64,000 nucleotides of DNA from Aphrophora alni (GCA_963513935.1 OY740769.1:69212984-69276983), one strand, 5' to 3'. Positions 43,444 through 58,094 are shown, numbered from the stretch's first letter. Notes: generated by a model not told the origin, from the letters alone. Made by a program: numbers and translations.

Positions 43444-46400
43444 TAACATAACTTTAACATTAATTCAAGTAAAACATAACTTTAAAATGCTATTGAAACC
43501 AAATGAAAAAAATGTGATCACATTAAATGTACAGTACTTGCATAATAATACAGAACAATCTGTAAAAAAAAATAATAAAATAAAATAAAATAAAAAAAGA
43601 CAGAAATGTGAATGAACTGTGTAGTTATGGCAAAGAATGTCTTCTCACTATAAAATGTCTCTTAAGGACGGGTTTATAATCAGAAATGAACTGTGCCCCT
43701 GAAGTGGAAGGGAACTGTGGCGGTTGTAGTGAAAGGGGCGAGGCAGAGAAGGTTTTTAAAGTATGTTAATTTGAATATTATAAAAATATTAAAAATTTAA
43801 ACTAGTTGTTTTATTGTAGGCATTTGTAAAACATATTTTATTCTACATAATATCACCAAGTAAGTGACTTTAAAACTATATTAACTAATTGCCTCTTTTT
43901 GAGCACAAATATAAAATGGCGATATAGAAACTTATGACACTAATATGTATAGCTCGAAACACTAAACAAAATTAAAACAGATATTCACTGTCATCATTCA
44001 TTCACAAAATCTATTGAATTGTGTTACTAATTTGGTGAATAAATCCTTAAATATATAAAATAGAAATAAATTCGAATTAGAAATTTAGAATACAAATATA
44101 TTAATGTATTATGAAAGAAGATTATAATACTACACGGAATTTTAGCACCGTTTTTTAGATGAGTCGGACAGACAAGTCTTTTTTTATTTCGAAAAGACAA
44201 TTCAACTAATTGTGAAACGCGAAGTATATGAAACAGACAAGAAAGTGAAAGGGCATATATATTAAAATGAAAGCTAACTAAGGTTTCGCAATTATTTTAC
44301 ACAAACAAACATTTATTGGTTTCTTAGAGTACAACCATAGGAAACGAGCTATTGCATTGTACCCTCGAAGTTGGACCTAAAGTAGTACCATAAATATGAG
44401 TTAAGGAAAACAAACAAAATAATAACATATAATTTCATAGTGGATGAAAATATGAAAAAAAAAATCCTTGTACACTTTATGTGTAGCCTATACAATACAT
44501 CTTTGTTAAGGAAATTGTTATACTGTACAGTATCCAAAAAATATAATTAAAATATAATTAAAGTTGTATATTAGACAACTTTTCCTCTAAAACCAGGTAC
44601 CTACAGAATCAATTAGCAATTCCATGTGTTTAATGTAAGCTTTACCAGCTCAGTTGTTTCTGTCTATTACCAACAAATAATGAACTACATGATTCACAAA
44701 TATATTCCTAATAGTAATAACATGATAAAAAAATGTGTCTATCAATGTCGATCATTAAATGTATTTAGTTTTCTTATAGTTACTTAATTAATAGTAAACA
44801 AAATTAAGTTATTGTTCACATTTATATGTAAATTGGATACCCTATAATATGCACATAAAATAATGCATAAGGCATACGGATTGCAATTGATGGAAAGTGA
44901 AATAATATTTTTAAAAAAAACTTAAATAGTCCTAACTTCAAAGTAATATAGATTCAAGGACATTCCTGTGTTTAAACAGGATAGGTTAAATAATTAAGTA
45001 TTAAAGCCAAACTCAACACATTGAATAACTTATTGTTCTGTTATGTCACTGCTATTTACTAAATTTCACTTATATAAAAACTAAATATATATATTTAATC
45101 TAACCGTATACACAGTTTAGTAAATACAAGTACCTATCTATTTTCATTATATAAAAACTATATTTAATTCAGCAAAAATAAGAAGTAGTAGCGAGATATT
45201 TCCACAGCCTCCGCATTGAGCAAACATAATTAAACCAAACTGCGTAAACAGTAATCCCATATTTTAATAGTATGATTGTAGATTTCTGTACACCCCTAAC
45301 GTGTTAAGGATAAGTAATATTCATGAGTAAGGTGATCCTATTGAAGAAAGTAAAAATTTTGATTTCATGTTTCCATTTCTTATAACTGAAATATATGGAT
45401 ATCTTCCTAAAATAATATAAATCTTCTTAAGCTACAACGTTTATATCAACTCTTGGCACTCTCATTATTGAAACAATTTCCTTTAAATCAAACATAGAGT
45501 TTTGTACGAAATGATAAAAGGGTTTTTAAAGATTGTATTATTAGTAAACATGATTTGCTTTATAAGTCTTTATAAAGAAAAATACACATGCTATATTATA
45601 GCCCGACACTTTTAGTGAAGTAATATTATTGTTCATATTATTAAAGATTACATTCCTTTAAAATTGTAAATTTGTTATCCTTTTAGGTTTTTACCTTCTT
45701 AATAGCCGTTTAAATGTATATATTTTTATAACGTGTTATTATTTATCCTACCAGAGTGACCTAAAATAATACATGTATTGTATGCAGATAACAACTTTGG
45801 TAAACTCTCCATTTAATATGCTTCATGATATATGGCCTATAAAACTCCACGTGTAGAAATAATGAAACCATTTTTACAGACTCATAAACCCGTATTATCT
45901 CCTAACGTAACGCTACCAGGATCCACGTTTTCTTCCAAGGTATACTTTACTTAATGGATCAACTTTGTTGGTCTCTGCGTAGACTCGTTAAAAGTGTCTC
46001 TTTAAGAAAGTTTTGTTATACTTAATTTAAATAGCATAAATTTTTAATTATGACACATACTTTTTCACGCATAACCGACGAAAATATTTTTTTGTCTTCT
46101 TCATAATCTATTATTACACTCATTGTTTTTCAATTTGGAATCAAGGATTCCATCAGGCAAATAGAAAACTAAAATTATATTTTTAACACTTAAACACTTA
46201 TAAAAAGATAGTTATTACTGTGATTCATTCAGTTCAATTAACAAAACCGATGTTATGTAAATCAATCAACCTCTAACACCAATTCATAAATAAACAAGAT
46301 ACGAATCGACATTTGTTTGCAGATTGTGTTATGATAACGAAATGAACTGGTTTTATTTCATTTCTTCATTACAATTATTGCACTTTAAGTTGAATGCTTA

Positions 46401-48029
46401 AATACTATTCGTGGTTTGATTTAATTTGGTAGAATGTCACAAACTATAAAAGTAACACATTTAGAAGTCTGTTTCGTGAATCAGTCCATAGTTTATATAT
46501 CTTACTTCGTATTAGGCCTACAACTTTTTATATTGTACTCAATATCCAGAAACAACTTGGAAGTATGAACTTGTTTACAAAAAACAAACAAAGGCATATT
46601 CGAATCATCATGCTAACGTATCTTCTATTTTAAAACTAAAATGTAATATATTTGATTCTCAATGGATGTAGCGAAGTATACAACATTGATCTCTAGCCAC
46701 TTACTGTACAGAAATAAGCTTTACTTCAGATGTTAGGTAATTTTACATTGGATTGCTTCTACTGCATTTACAAGGGAATATATATATATATATCACACTC
46801 GAAACAAACATATGGTGAAAAAATGTTTTACATATAACGTACAAATTTTATATAGATTCATAGTTTATATAAAATCGCTCTATAAAATACCTTACATATA
46901 AATAATTAAGTTGAAATTAATTTTTAAGAAATTGAAGAAGTTTACAGCTCATAAATTATCAAGTATGTAATAAATTTTTTGTTATTATTTCGATCATGAA
47001 TAAAGTGAGTGTCATTATCGGGATATCGCCAATAAAATAAGAGCAACAACAAGGATAAAATAAAAAGAATGCAGTATGTGACCATTGTTTATGAAGAACT
47101 TTGGTCCTTTTGTCAACTGATGAATTGATGGTTGTTATATATTTTCCGCCTTTTTTAATTGGTTATACAGATAAATTTTCAACTTTACTATAATACAGAT
47201 AAATAATTGAAATATTAATAATGAAAATTAGATAAGTAAAATATTTACCATAGATTTAACGACAGGAGAGAACATATTATTATTGAAAATATTTCAAATA
47301 AAACCTGCTACAAACGGAACTCAAAAAGTTGTTGAATATGCAAAATTTTATTAAAACAGTAAAATAGGCAGACAAGAGTTACATAGTACGATAAATAAAA
47401 TTAGATCAGTTAAACATTTTATATAACTTCTATAATTTTCGAATGGGAGATACAAATATGTAATTGAGTACAAATGTAAATGAAATAAATATTGAAAGAC
47501 GTTCAGTATAAAAAAATCTGCAATAAAGCTCACCTATTTATAATTGTAAATTATAACTAAAAGATCACCAAAACATAATGATTGAAAACAGTGGTATGTA
47601 GAAACTATATTTTACAGTAAGTAAATTGACCAGTTACTATAAAATAGAACACCAAGTAAAAGTAGTACCACAGTTGCCATAGTGGGAATTAAAAAAAAAA
47701 TTACAAACTAAATTAGAAAATAGTTATCAATGAAACATTTTATGAAACAAGTCTATGAGTTGTATAATTTAAATGCATTTTTTTATTCGTAAGAAAAGTT
47801 TGAGAATGTAAGACATTAATGAAAAACAATTAATCAACAATCATTTAGTCAATAATTAAAAACAACAAAAAATTTAATAAATTGTAAAATAATACTAAAC
47901 ACTATGCAGATTAACTTAAACCACATACGTACCAAGTGGAATCAGATTAATAAATATATATCTTTTATAATATATTATATAAAACACTTAGTACTTATAT
48001 ATTTTAGGTTAATCTGTATATAACTGAGT

Positions 48030-48062
<33 letters not shown>

Positions 48063-51061
48063 GAAAATGTATAAACAAATGTGTTTAGAGTTTCCTCAGA
48101 AACAAAAAATGTGGCTTAAATTACATAGACGTTGTCACATTTTCTGCCAATATTTTGTAAGTAATGTTAGGGTCATACTACTTTATGTTTACGATTTAAA
48201 ATTATGGACTCAAGTGATGTTATGGTTATTATTTTGAAGTAACTAAAATATAAATATGTACGTGATTATATATGTTTTAAAAATTTGCGTGTTACCGTTA
48301 ACAGTAAGAAATAACTAGGTATTCCACAAAACTGTTAACAATAACGGTATAAGTCACTTGTTTTCTATTGTTTAATATCTCTAGGTGGTGTCGTAACTAG
48401 ATAGAAGGTTATAATAGTAGTTCTTGAACTAATCTTTATTTGAAAGTTTTTGATAATAGTAAAATAATTTTAAATGTCTTTTCTTAATGGTGAATATTTT
48501 ATACGATTCGATGACATTTCTATAAAGTGCATTCGTTAGTATTACAAAATTCTTATCAATATATGCTCAAAGTACTACAAATGAATGGTCTCCGTTCAAA
48601 TGATATACTAAGTTGCATGACAGTAAATTTGCTTACATTTCCCTACCACTAATACACCTATAAATCTGTTATTTTGGCTTTAAGTCTTAGTTAGATATTT
48701 GCAGCCTCAACTGTAAACGTCGTTTAGAAATAATGAGAAATAAGATATTGTGATTCAAAACCACCTTTTAATATGTTCGGTAGATTTTAATACATGAGAA
48801 TTTTCTGTTCTAAAAAGTGAATGATTTTTTATTTGATCAAGAGCTTATCCTATCGAATGTTTAAATTTGGAACGTTTTGCAGTATATAACGAAAACATTA
48901 TATTTGATAAATAAATAAATTTTTGAGAAGACGATACGATATAAAACATATCTACCTCAAGGAAGGGGAAATACGCACGTTTGTGAGGCTAACTAAGCTT
49001 ATTCTATTTTATATTGTTCTCTGTCTTCTCTATTCTCTCTTACCAATTATCAATATCTTCCACTTGGGACCAAATGTAGTATATTGATTAGGTGTACAGT
49101 TTAAAATGCAAAATTATTGCTTCTAATGCAATACAAGATTGAATTTTCTTGAAGGTTTGTCTTATTGATAGTTAATAAATAAGTTTAAGAAAAACAATAT
49201 TTTTACTTGGTTTGGGAGACGAATTTTGGATATTGTCATTCCTACATTGTGTCTAAAGTTTTGTCTTATTTTTGTGAACCAAATAATATTCCATAAATAT
49301 TGTTTTTTTTTGTTTTTTTTTATGAAAAGAAAATTGCCACTATCTTTAGAAGTAAAACATTTTTATTCAATCAAGTAACTAAGTTGTTTTCTTCATTTCT
49401 TAAAAGCACTATTAAAATTATCTAATTATACAAAAGAAATTACAAATAGATTTCACTCAAATAAATATTTTCTTCAGGCTATCTTCATCCATAGAACAGG
49501 TATGTTGTGAATTTGAAAGTTATTTTAATTTAAAGTTCAAAACATGTAAATATAAATTGTTTACTATATAACGCAGTACCATGGATCAAAATAACATTTA
49601 TTATAATTTTTTACCCAACATCAACCTTAAAGGACTGACGCAAAAGTCAAATACATTTCTTTTCCATGATTTTTAAACACCTGATATAAATAATGAAAGT
49701 AAAATTATAATTGTAAAGAAATAAACTGTGTTACTATTATTTTGTATTTGAACGCAAAATTCAATTGCTGATTTATTTTTTAATTTACTTAATTCGCCAT
49801 ACAATGTCTCGACAACATCATCACATGTTACAAAATTAACTATGCCACGCATTAATTCTTTCGTTTGAACAAAATAACAGTTTTCAATTTATTTAACTAA
49901 ATTATAAGTTAAATTTAATTTTCCTTTGTACATTTCAATTATGTATTTTTTTTTTATATAGTATAGTAACATAATTATTATATAACATATTGTTACATTT
50001 TCAAGAGTCATAAATTCGTTTAATGGGCGATGTATTTTTTATTTTAAAATTATAAACCATTAATTGTCAATCATTTTATAGGAATAAAAAATATAAATTA
50101 CTTATGTATTTTAACTTATAAAAAATTTAAATTGTTGAATGTTGTGCTTATTATTTCTGTGTTGATATAAGATCATAATTTCATTTCATAAATAATTTAA
50201 TCGTATTTATCTATAAATAAACATGATTCACTCCCCAAGCCAATATGAGCCTCACAGTGCTTCATATTTCAATGGGTTGTTCAATATCCTAGTATGTATA
50301 AATTTCCTTTGGACCTTTATAATGAATTTCGATTAATGTTTCCATTCAGCATACAAATATAAATAGTTTCATATTTTCCCATATAAATTATAATATGTAG
50401 TTTTAATTTTAAAATAATAATAAATTTTAACATAATTGCTAAAAATATGAGAACGTGTTCAGTTATGTCTTATCTGAATTTACTTCAAGTCAACTAGTAA
50501 TTATTACACAAATACTAAACTAAATCATATTTAAAAATAAATAAGAATAATTGCTTTCGTTGTAAATTTCACTATTTGCTAAAACTCTTGCCAAATGAGA
50601 TACTTAAGTGTGAAATATATAAGTTAACATAAAGTTCACAATAAAATTGTTTTAAAGATTAACTTTAAAAACTAGTTACGATTATGAAAAGCCTGATTAT
50701 ATTACTTTAAATAATTAATTTATGTGTTTATAAATATTTTTAATCCGGCAATTTATAATATTTTGTGCAGAAAATCCTTATCTAAAAACGTAGTTTATAT
50801 TTTTAAGCTCAATACTGTTTCATGTTTATTAAATAAGAATCCTGAGTATTATATGCGGTCAAGATGACATAGATGACCTTCATCAATAATCTATGTTAAT
50901 AGGATGTAGAAAACACACGCGTTTTTCGGAAAACTTATGAATGTCCTCAAGTTTTGTGGGCGTTGTGTTTGTATCTAATTCATACATGCTCGTGTAAATT
51001 ATATTAAACATTTTACATATATGTATATTAATTGGTAGTAAAAGGTTTAAGTTGTTTTTTG
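42961..51061. other. AT-rich, no gene seen; short simple repeats
   Basis: About 8 kb without a supportable gene. It holds (TA)n at 43397-43436, (TA)8 near 46781, a run of about 29 T at 48031-48059, an exact TAGGCCTA at 46513-46520 and a small G+C-rich patch at 43670-43760. It may be intergenic or intronic. Confidence 0.35.
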
Positions 51062-51141
51062 TAATAAAAGAAATGATTAACCCCAAAACCACAACAAAAA
51101 ACATTTTGTTGTGGTTGTGGGGTTAATCCTTTCCTTTATTG
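51062..51141. other. long near-perfect hairpin
   Basis: The inner arms 51076-51099 and 51104-51127 pair at 23 of 24 positions (ATTAACCCCAAAACCACAAC against its inverse) around a 4-base loop AACA. With about four more mismatches the pairing extends outward to 51062 and 51141, giving a stem of about 38 bp. Confidence 0.8.
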
Positions 51142-51741
51142 TATATTCACTACAGTGCTATAGTGATTCTTTGTTTTGCATATATTGAGAAGTAGCAATA
51201 TTGTAAGTGTCAAATTATATTTCTAAAATTCTATACCAGGAAGTTAAAAAATAAAACATATTTTCTTCCTTTACTTTACTTAGGACTGTAAAAAATAGTT
51301 GAACAGAAATATATCGTCAATCTCCTTCTCATATTTCAAACGACCTAATGGAAATAATGCTCGCAATATCACATAAAACTATATGCTCAAGTGGATTTTA
51401 ATACATGAGTTTGTAGTTAGAGGAAACTGTAAGTCTATTGAGTTTCATAGAAGTCTAGAAAACCAAAGTGGAATGAAAGGACTCTGATTATTTAAGAGGC
51501 TGTAATCAGAATTGCTCTAAATATCGAAGAATATTTCTTACAGTGAGTTTGTTTTGAAAGAAACATTTTTTCGTAACAATCATAATGATCAAGTCGAGAA
51601 TCATATCATAAGTAAAATTTTGATTCAATGAAACGTTTTAATTTTTGAAACATTATCAAACAGTAGAGCCAGAAATTTGTCAACGATTTAGAATTATCGA
51701 TGGTTTAAAAAATATGCTTATTTTAACATCTGGTTTCATGT
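51142..51741. other. no gene seen
   Basis: Contains a small hairpin TCTGATTA / TAATCAGA near 51483-51510. It is probably partly the 5' half of the transposase relic that follows, too decayed to read. Confidence 0.35.
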
Positions 51742-52260
51742 TTGATCGTCGGGTCGAGTACTGTGAAACAACTGACTGACCACTATTTTTACAACTCCGT
51801 AATCTCCTCATATGAAGCGACATCCTGTTTAATGGAAATCGTATAGACAAAATTGTCGATACTGTAGTGACAATAATCCTTGTTGGATGTTAGAAGCACA
51901 AACACACAGCATCCGGATAACATGAACGTTTGGGAAGAAATTGTAGGTGATAGTATTCGAGGATCAATCTTTGTTGATAAAAATCTAACAGGTCCTGTAT
52001 ATTGTGACCTCTAAATAAACAGGATTCTATCAAACATCCAAGAATTATATAAACAACTTATGGTTTCAGCAGGATGGAGCACCAGCTCACTATGATGTTA
52101 GAGCATACGAAATTTTAAATAATACATTTCCAAAGAAATGGATTGGATGTAGAGGAGCGATAGAATGCCGGCCCGATCACCAGATCTGTTTCCTCTAGAC
52201 TACTTCTTTTGGGGTTAACAAAAAACAATGTCTACGAAACTAAACAGAGCAGTATTGGCA
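51742..52260 (+). pseudogene. second DD41D-type mariner-related transposase, inactivated
   Basis: Plus-strand pieces of a transposase of the same family as at 16.2-17.1 kb. Visible: FDRRVEYCE near 51742; DNNPCWMLEA; MNVWEEIVGDSIRG from 51922; NLTGPVYCDL; FQQDGAPAHYDVRAYEIL with the second catalytic D (52063 on); PKKWIG; then, after a 1-base deletion near 52167, ARSPDLFPLDYFFWG with the third D (52171-52215); and VYETKQSS. With the deletion allowed for, 41 residues separate the second and third acids. The first catalytic region is unreadable, and there are stops after YCDL and after FWG. I found no inverted ends. It is more complete around its catalytic core than the first copy but equally dead. 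Confidence 0.75.
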
Positions 52261-55200
52261 AACTTTATTTTTGTTAATGACTGTTTTGATATTTAAATAC
52301 ATTATTTTACAAAATAAATCATCTTATTGTTTGTTGCCTTTCAAACTTGTTTTTCAGTCTGAGGTTGCTTATTTTTTCTAAGTCATTTCATTGCTCTAAT
52401 CATGATAATTAACAAAATTTAGGGCGTTAATTAAAAAATACTAATTTCTCTCAACTTAAAACAGATTTCGATATTCAAAAACGGATTTCATTCTAGTTTT
52501 TTTCGTCAAATTCGACATTAAAATCACGTATGACACGACTAATTTCCCATTTAAAAAAATTAAGTTCTTTTCAAGATTTCGGACAAAAATTTCAAAATCA
52601 CCAAAACGTTGCTCTTGTAAATCTGTGAATAACTGAATTTATTTGTATCTCATAAGATTTGTACATTTTGATATATTAAACCGTTTCCACACTTTTCATA
52701 CACTATATATTGTAAGAAAAAATGCTACCACCTTTGTTGTTGTGTACAATAGTAGACTTAGAATAATCAAACTAATTATCGTCAAACACAACAATAATAT
52801 GATAATAAAAATTATAATATTAAATATATTATATGTGTCTATTACTAATAAAATTCAATCATTTATGTTTTGTTAGGTCGAATTCCTTCCACTCAAAAAG
52901 ATGTTCCATAATCATGGGGTTTGTTCTGTTGATCACATAATATTATATATTGATCAGAAGTTGGTATTGTAATGTTATTTAAATGGATTGCTAAACAATT
53001 TTCTCTGTTGCTAAGGCGATGATTATTAAAAGCTTCTGTTCTGAATTGGTAATTCTTTTGTGCTATCAATTATCTCCTATGTATTTCTTCTTATAATCAA
53101 TTCAAGGATCCTGCGTCTTTTAGCAATTATTTTGATTTTCTGTTCTGAAATAGTTTCTTAATTGTTTTAAGTTCAAACTTCATTTCCGTGCGTATGTGTG
53201 TGTAGTGTTTTCATCTTCCTTATTTAATAAGACACCTGACATCTACAAGTTCGCTAATCCAAAATAATAGGATAACAATTGGAGATATATTATTATTCCC
53301 ATATTATTTACTTATTTAATTACTGCTCTGGTTTCTTTCATGTTAAGTAAATTTTCATGAATCTGAATTATTTTAAATTTCACCAAGAGACAGGTAGTGC
53401 GAAATGAAAACGAACTGTGTTCCTTCACCATCTTCTAGTGAAGAATCGGTCAATGAGTGTTATCTCTGTACATTTTTAGATATTTGTGAAAATAATACCT
53501 CTCTTTTGAGGATAGATGTAACTTGTTTAGTTCAGTTTGATTTGTTTCTTGTTTTAAAACTTCAAAGAGCACGGATAAAATATAGTACTCAATTGGATCT
53601 GCAGCCAATCACAGGAACTATTTGACCTGGAATGTTGAGAACCTCATAGTAATTTTGACTGTTTTGGTGTAGAAGAATTTGTTTTTAATCAGTTTGTTTT
53701 CCCTGAAGATTTTTCGTGAATAGAATTTCAGTTTAACTATTTAGATTGTTATCTGTTGTTTATTCACCCAGGTCATTGGTAGGTTCTTAATGTAGATATG
53801 TATAAACCAATATTATAACTTTTATTTCAGTCTGTAGTTTTTAAATTATGGTCATATCTTCTGCTCTGGAGAGTAGAAAGATTGGTAATCAAGCTTAATT
53901 GTATCAAGAAGCTTGTAAATGCACCTTTAATAATTATATTCGTATGTGCAGCATCCGAAAAATAACGTACATTTGCTTTAAATTGCGAGTTTATGATCTT
54001 TTTTTATTAAACAATCAAATTTTATATTACTAAACGGAACCAAAACAATTTGTAACCCCTGCCTTTCAATTTCACAAACGGCAGAAGCATAATTAAAATT
54101 TTAAGTCGGAGTATTCATTACAATCTTGATATCATTACAACCGCATATACAATGTTTATAAAAGGCATTACAAAATCTATTTATGCTGCAATTTAATTAC
54201 TAGATAAGGCACGTTTTCCAATTAAAACATATCCTCACTTTTGTTTAACAGTTGCAACGGAAGTCATGTCCGACATAAAAAGAGATTATATCATATTGTT
54301 TTCATGTTTACTTACCGTCGTAAAATAATTCCACGTTTGTTCTTTCAATGATCTCAATATTTCGTATCCTTAGAAATTTAAAAGAAATCAACGTGCAGTG
54401 TGTTACATATTATTAAGTTTGTTGCTAAGCAATTCAAAAGTTAAAATATAAATGTTATATCTATCGTAATGCATACAGTATGTAAAATAAAATTTGTCTT
54501 TATGCAAAATTATTAGGGTGACTTGATTTTTCTCGTGCCCCATTTTAAGCACAGACGTACAAACAATTATTGTCAACAACATAAACAAATTTTAAGATAA
54601 GGATATTCAAAATTTGTTGCCACATCATTCAAGTACCTCAACTAGCAATGTCATAATTTTATAAAAAAATAACTTTTTTTAAAATCCGTCAAAGTGACCT
54701 GATTTTTAAATCTCCATGACGGTTTTCAAAGCATATCCAACATCATCAAACATTTATTCCCTCATCTAAAGATGAAGTATATACTTTTTGACGTATAGTA
54801 TAGTATAGTGATTGAATGCTATAGTTTTAGTTTAGACTGCAGTTAGTATTGTTCCACCTACCAAATGATTTGAATTTTCACATAAGGTGCATTAGTCGTC
54901 TAATTTCATTCTTGAAAAAAGTTCCCGTTGTCTTAATTTATTTTTGTATTTTGAGTTTTTAAAACGTAAAGTTTTGTCAACCGATTATTGCTTGTATGTA
55001 TTATGAAGAAGTTTACTTACCACATGTTTTATAAATTATTTTTGTACAGGTTGGGTAACAAAATCAATCGTTTGTTAAAAGTGTAAGGTTTCAAAATTAG
55101 TAATTTTAAAAACGAGAGAGCATTATAAAAATAACGGATAAATCAGGTAAACTTACAGATGATGTAAATTAGACCACATGGTCGCGAGAAACTAAAGGTT

Positions 55201-55649
55201 AAAGTATAAGTGTTTTGCGTTATAGTCGTCCATTTTGTGTTTTATTTATTATGACATGTTGTATTATTTCTTCTAAAATTTACTAAATTGAATTATTTTA
55301 TCCACTATGACATACCTAGTTTTGACTTATACTATATTCATTTGGCAGATTTTACAAAAATACAACTTTTGGAAAGTTTAAAAGAGATTTACAAGGGAAG
55401 TGCTTCTGAATAAGATACATAGAAAATGTATTCATATAATATAGAGATAAAATAATATACTTAATGTAATTTAATATTCATCATAACAAATTTGTATGAA
55501 GTCAATATATTCGATTTAGACCTGATAATGTTAAAGATCTAACATTTTTGTTGGTTGTATATTATTATCGTAATTATAATTACTTTATTCTTTAGAAGGG
55601 TTTTGCATAATATTCTATTATTTCCATAAACACCACACACACAGATTTA
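52261..55649. other. AT-rich, no gene seen
   Basis: A 73-codon plus-strand frame at 53404-53625 (MKTNCVPSPSSSEESVNECY) is noted. It has no recognisable domain and its status is unknown. Otherwise nothing. Confidence 0.3.
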
Positions 55650-56055
55650 ATGCCGTACAAACAAACTATAGCACATATGACTGAGATTTGGTACCATATT
55701 TGAAACCATAGGAAACTTCCATCCATAAGTAGAAAGCAGAGCATTCACTGTCCTAACGGATCATAAGCCACGCTTTAAAACTGACATCCAAAACTGCCTG
55801 TCCTAGAGGTTTAGGCCAACTGAATTTCATTTCACAGTTCACAACCAACCATGAAGGTATCATTAAAGTTACAAATATAAATATAGAACCAGACATGGTA
55901 TTACGAATTGGAAACATTTGCGTTTCGATCAAACTCTACGCCTGGCAGCCACCCAAGACGAAGACTAGGAGATCACAAGTTTGTTGAAAAAAGATAACCT
56001 GCCTCTAAAGCAGTTTCTTATAGACAATGAATCATTGATACCATACAAAATAAAA
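55650..56055 (+). pseudogene. Ty3/gypsy RNase H and linker fragment, broken
   Basis: Plus strand. TNYSTYD (55662 on) corresponds to the YSTYDREL block at the start of the LTR-retrotransposon RNase H. AFTVLTDHKPRFKT (55741 on) is the TDHKPL block, and RPTEFHFTVHNQP follows. Farther on, QTLRLAATQDED (55930 on) and EITSLLKKDNLPLKQ look like the linker between RNase H and integrase. Several stops and frame changes interrupt it. In life this domain degrades the RNA strand during reverse transcription. No integrase core, LTR or primer-binding site is visible nearby. Confidence 0.65.
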
Positions 56056-56182
56056 ATTTTAAAAGTAATTCAGACTACGGTAAAATAATTGTTATTTAAC
56101 TGCAATATTAAATATTTTATTTTAAATATTAAGAACAATTATTTTCTTTGAATTCAAGGTTTTACCTCTTCATTAAGTAGGT

Positions 56183-56251
56183 TATGTTTAACTATTCTTA
56201 GTGGAATTCTTTTAAACATTAGGTGTTTTATGTTTAACTATTCTTAGTGGA
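56183..56251 (+). repeat. 23-bp direct repeat pair
   Basis: TATGTTTAACTATTCTTAGT and three more bases occur identically at 56183-56205 and 56229-56251, a 46-bp-period duplication just upstream of dispersed repeat copy B. Confidence 0.75.
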
Positions 56252-56279
56252 GCTCTATCAACATTCAGAAATAGTTCTT

Positions 56280-57140
56280 TTATTAACTAACTTTAAGCTA
56301 ATTTTAAAAGCAATCTCTGTATTGACAAACGTTGGATTTACGTTAACAAAATATAAAATAAACGAGCTGGGGATTAAATTATTTCTTATTATTTTATCTC
56401 TTAGCTAATACAAATATTCATTAATATGAAGATTACTTTAGATTTCGATCTTCATTAAACACCTTCAATTATAAAAGGTTTCAAAAATAAATTTGTTGTC
56501 CCTTTTACCTATTACACCATGACCCTTTTAAATCATTAATAATTATCCGTAGATTAATTTAAGTGAGTTTAGTTGGACTTGTTTAGTTTGTTGACTGAAT
56601 GAAATTATATACGATTATGTTTGATGTACACAATCTATTGATTGTCTAACCCAGAAATAGAAGGAGTTACATCAAAAAGTAATCAATCTTGGCTCTGAAC
56701 AGCTATAAAACGCGCTACACGTTACAAAATCCCACATGTCACAAATTGTACCTCCAGTATTATGACTAAAAAAAATGGGAAATTAGTTGTAGGCATGATG
56801 TTTGTCGTTACGGTGTATCTAATCAAACACAATAGAGTGTGGCAAAACCAACTTAAGCGTTATAATTAGTTTATTAATCGTAATATGTCCCCATTAGTAA
56901 ATCTAAGCAAATTTATATGATACTAACTAAAATATATAAAATACCTGCAAACAATATTACTAAATATGTTTCGGAAGGTTTGAATTATAACACCTAAAAC
57001 TTACTTAAATTATATAGATTTAAATGCATCATGATTTAATAATAAACCTAACCCTTTATGAAACAACTGTTTTAACAAGAGCAGACAAATAACGAACATG
57101 AACAGGTTTCTTAGGTAAGAAATTAAAATGTTAGTAATCT
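56280..57140 (+). repeat. dispersed repeat, copy B (about 0.85 kb)
   Basis: Same-orientation partner of 2755-3600; see that entry for landmarks. No open frame. The 3' part is followed within 200 bp by the compound (CA)n(TA)n array. Confidence 0.6.
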
Positions 57141-57315
57141 ATATTATTCCAAGCAGATTAACTAATAAAGTAATTATATCCAAACATTCCACTTACTTAC
57201 TCTCTCACACACCCATCCAAAATATTAAATACGAGCAAACATTAACTCTATAATACTGTGAAACAATAAAATCTATATTTCCAGTATTTGCTTATATAAA
57301 TTATAGAAAGGTTAC

Positions 57316-57481
<166 letters not shown>

Positions 57482-57488
57482 CCACAAA

Positions 57489-58022
57489 GTCGGATTTGTG
57501 GCATTGTACTCTGCTAATAAAGATCTTTAATTTGATGTGCAACTCAACCTATGCTCTCGTTAATGATTTTCTTCCGACTCCTTGTGGGCCGTCCCCCATT
57601 AGAGGTTAAGGGTCGAGTATAACTTTAAAAAATAGCTTTATAGCTCCAACACTGATTTATGGGCGTTTGTTTTGAAACCTGTAGCGAGTAAACATGTTCC
57701 AGCTATCTTTACCACTCAACGCCATAGTAACTTTCGTAAACTTTAAAACGCTGCCATTTTGTTCAGGGTGAACCTTTTGAGGTCGGATTTGCAGCATTGT
57801 ATTCAACTAAATTAGAGCTTTAATTTGATGTACAACTCAACCCACGCTCTCATTTAAGATTTTCTTCAGACTCCTTGTGGGCCGTCCCCCCGAAGTGGTA
57901 GCGGCTTATTGAAATTGTGGTAAAATAGTGTTTTATGACTAGTAACAGTGTACCAAGTTATATAGTTCCATTTGTGTAACGGTTAAAAAAATATTAACCC
58001 GTTCCGGGACTTTTCACCACCC

Positions 58023-58024
<2 letters not shown>
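57489..58024 (+). repeat. tandem pair of a 293-bp unit between TA arrays
   Basis: Unit 1 starts at 57489 and unit 2 at 57782, both with GTCGGATTTG. Shared order: GCATTGTA, TTTAATTTGATGT, CAACTCAACC, GCTCTC, GATTTTCTTC and GACTCCTTGTGGGCCGTCCC. The first 110 bp are well conserved, the rest less so. Unit 2 ends near ACTTTTCACCACCCCTG against (TA)n. It is non-coding and probably a piece of a satellite or an unclassified transposon with repeated ends. Confidence 0.75.

Positions 58025-58091
<67 letters not shown>
58025..58091. repeat. (TA)n microsatellite
   Basis: About 33 TA units at the right border of the 293-bp tandem repeat. Confidence 0.95.
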
Positions 58092-58094
<3 letters not shown>

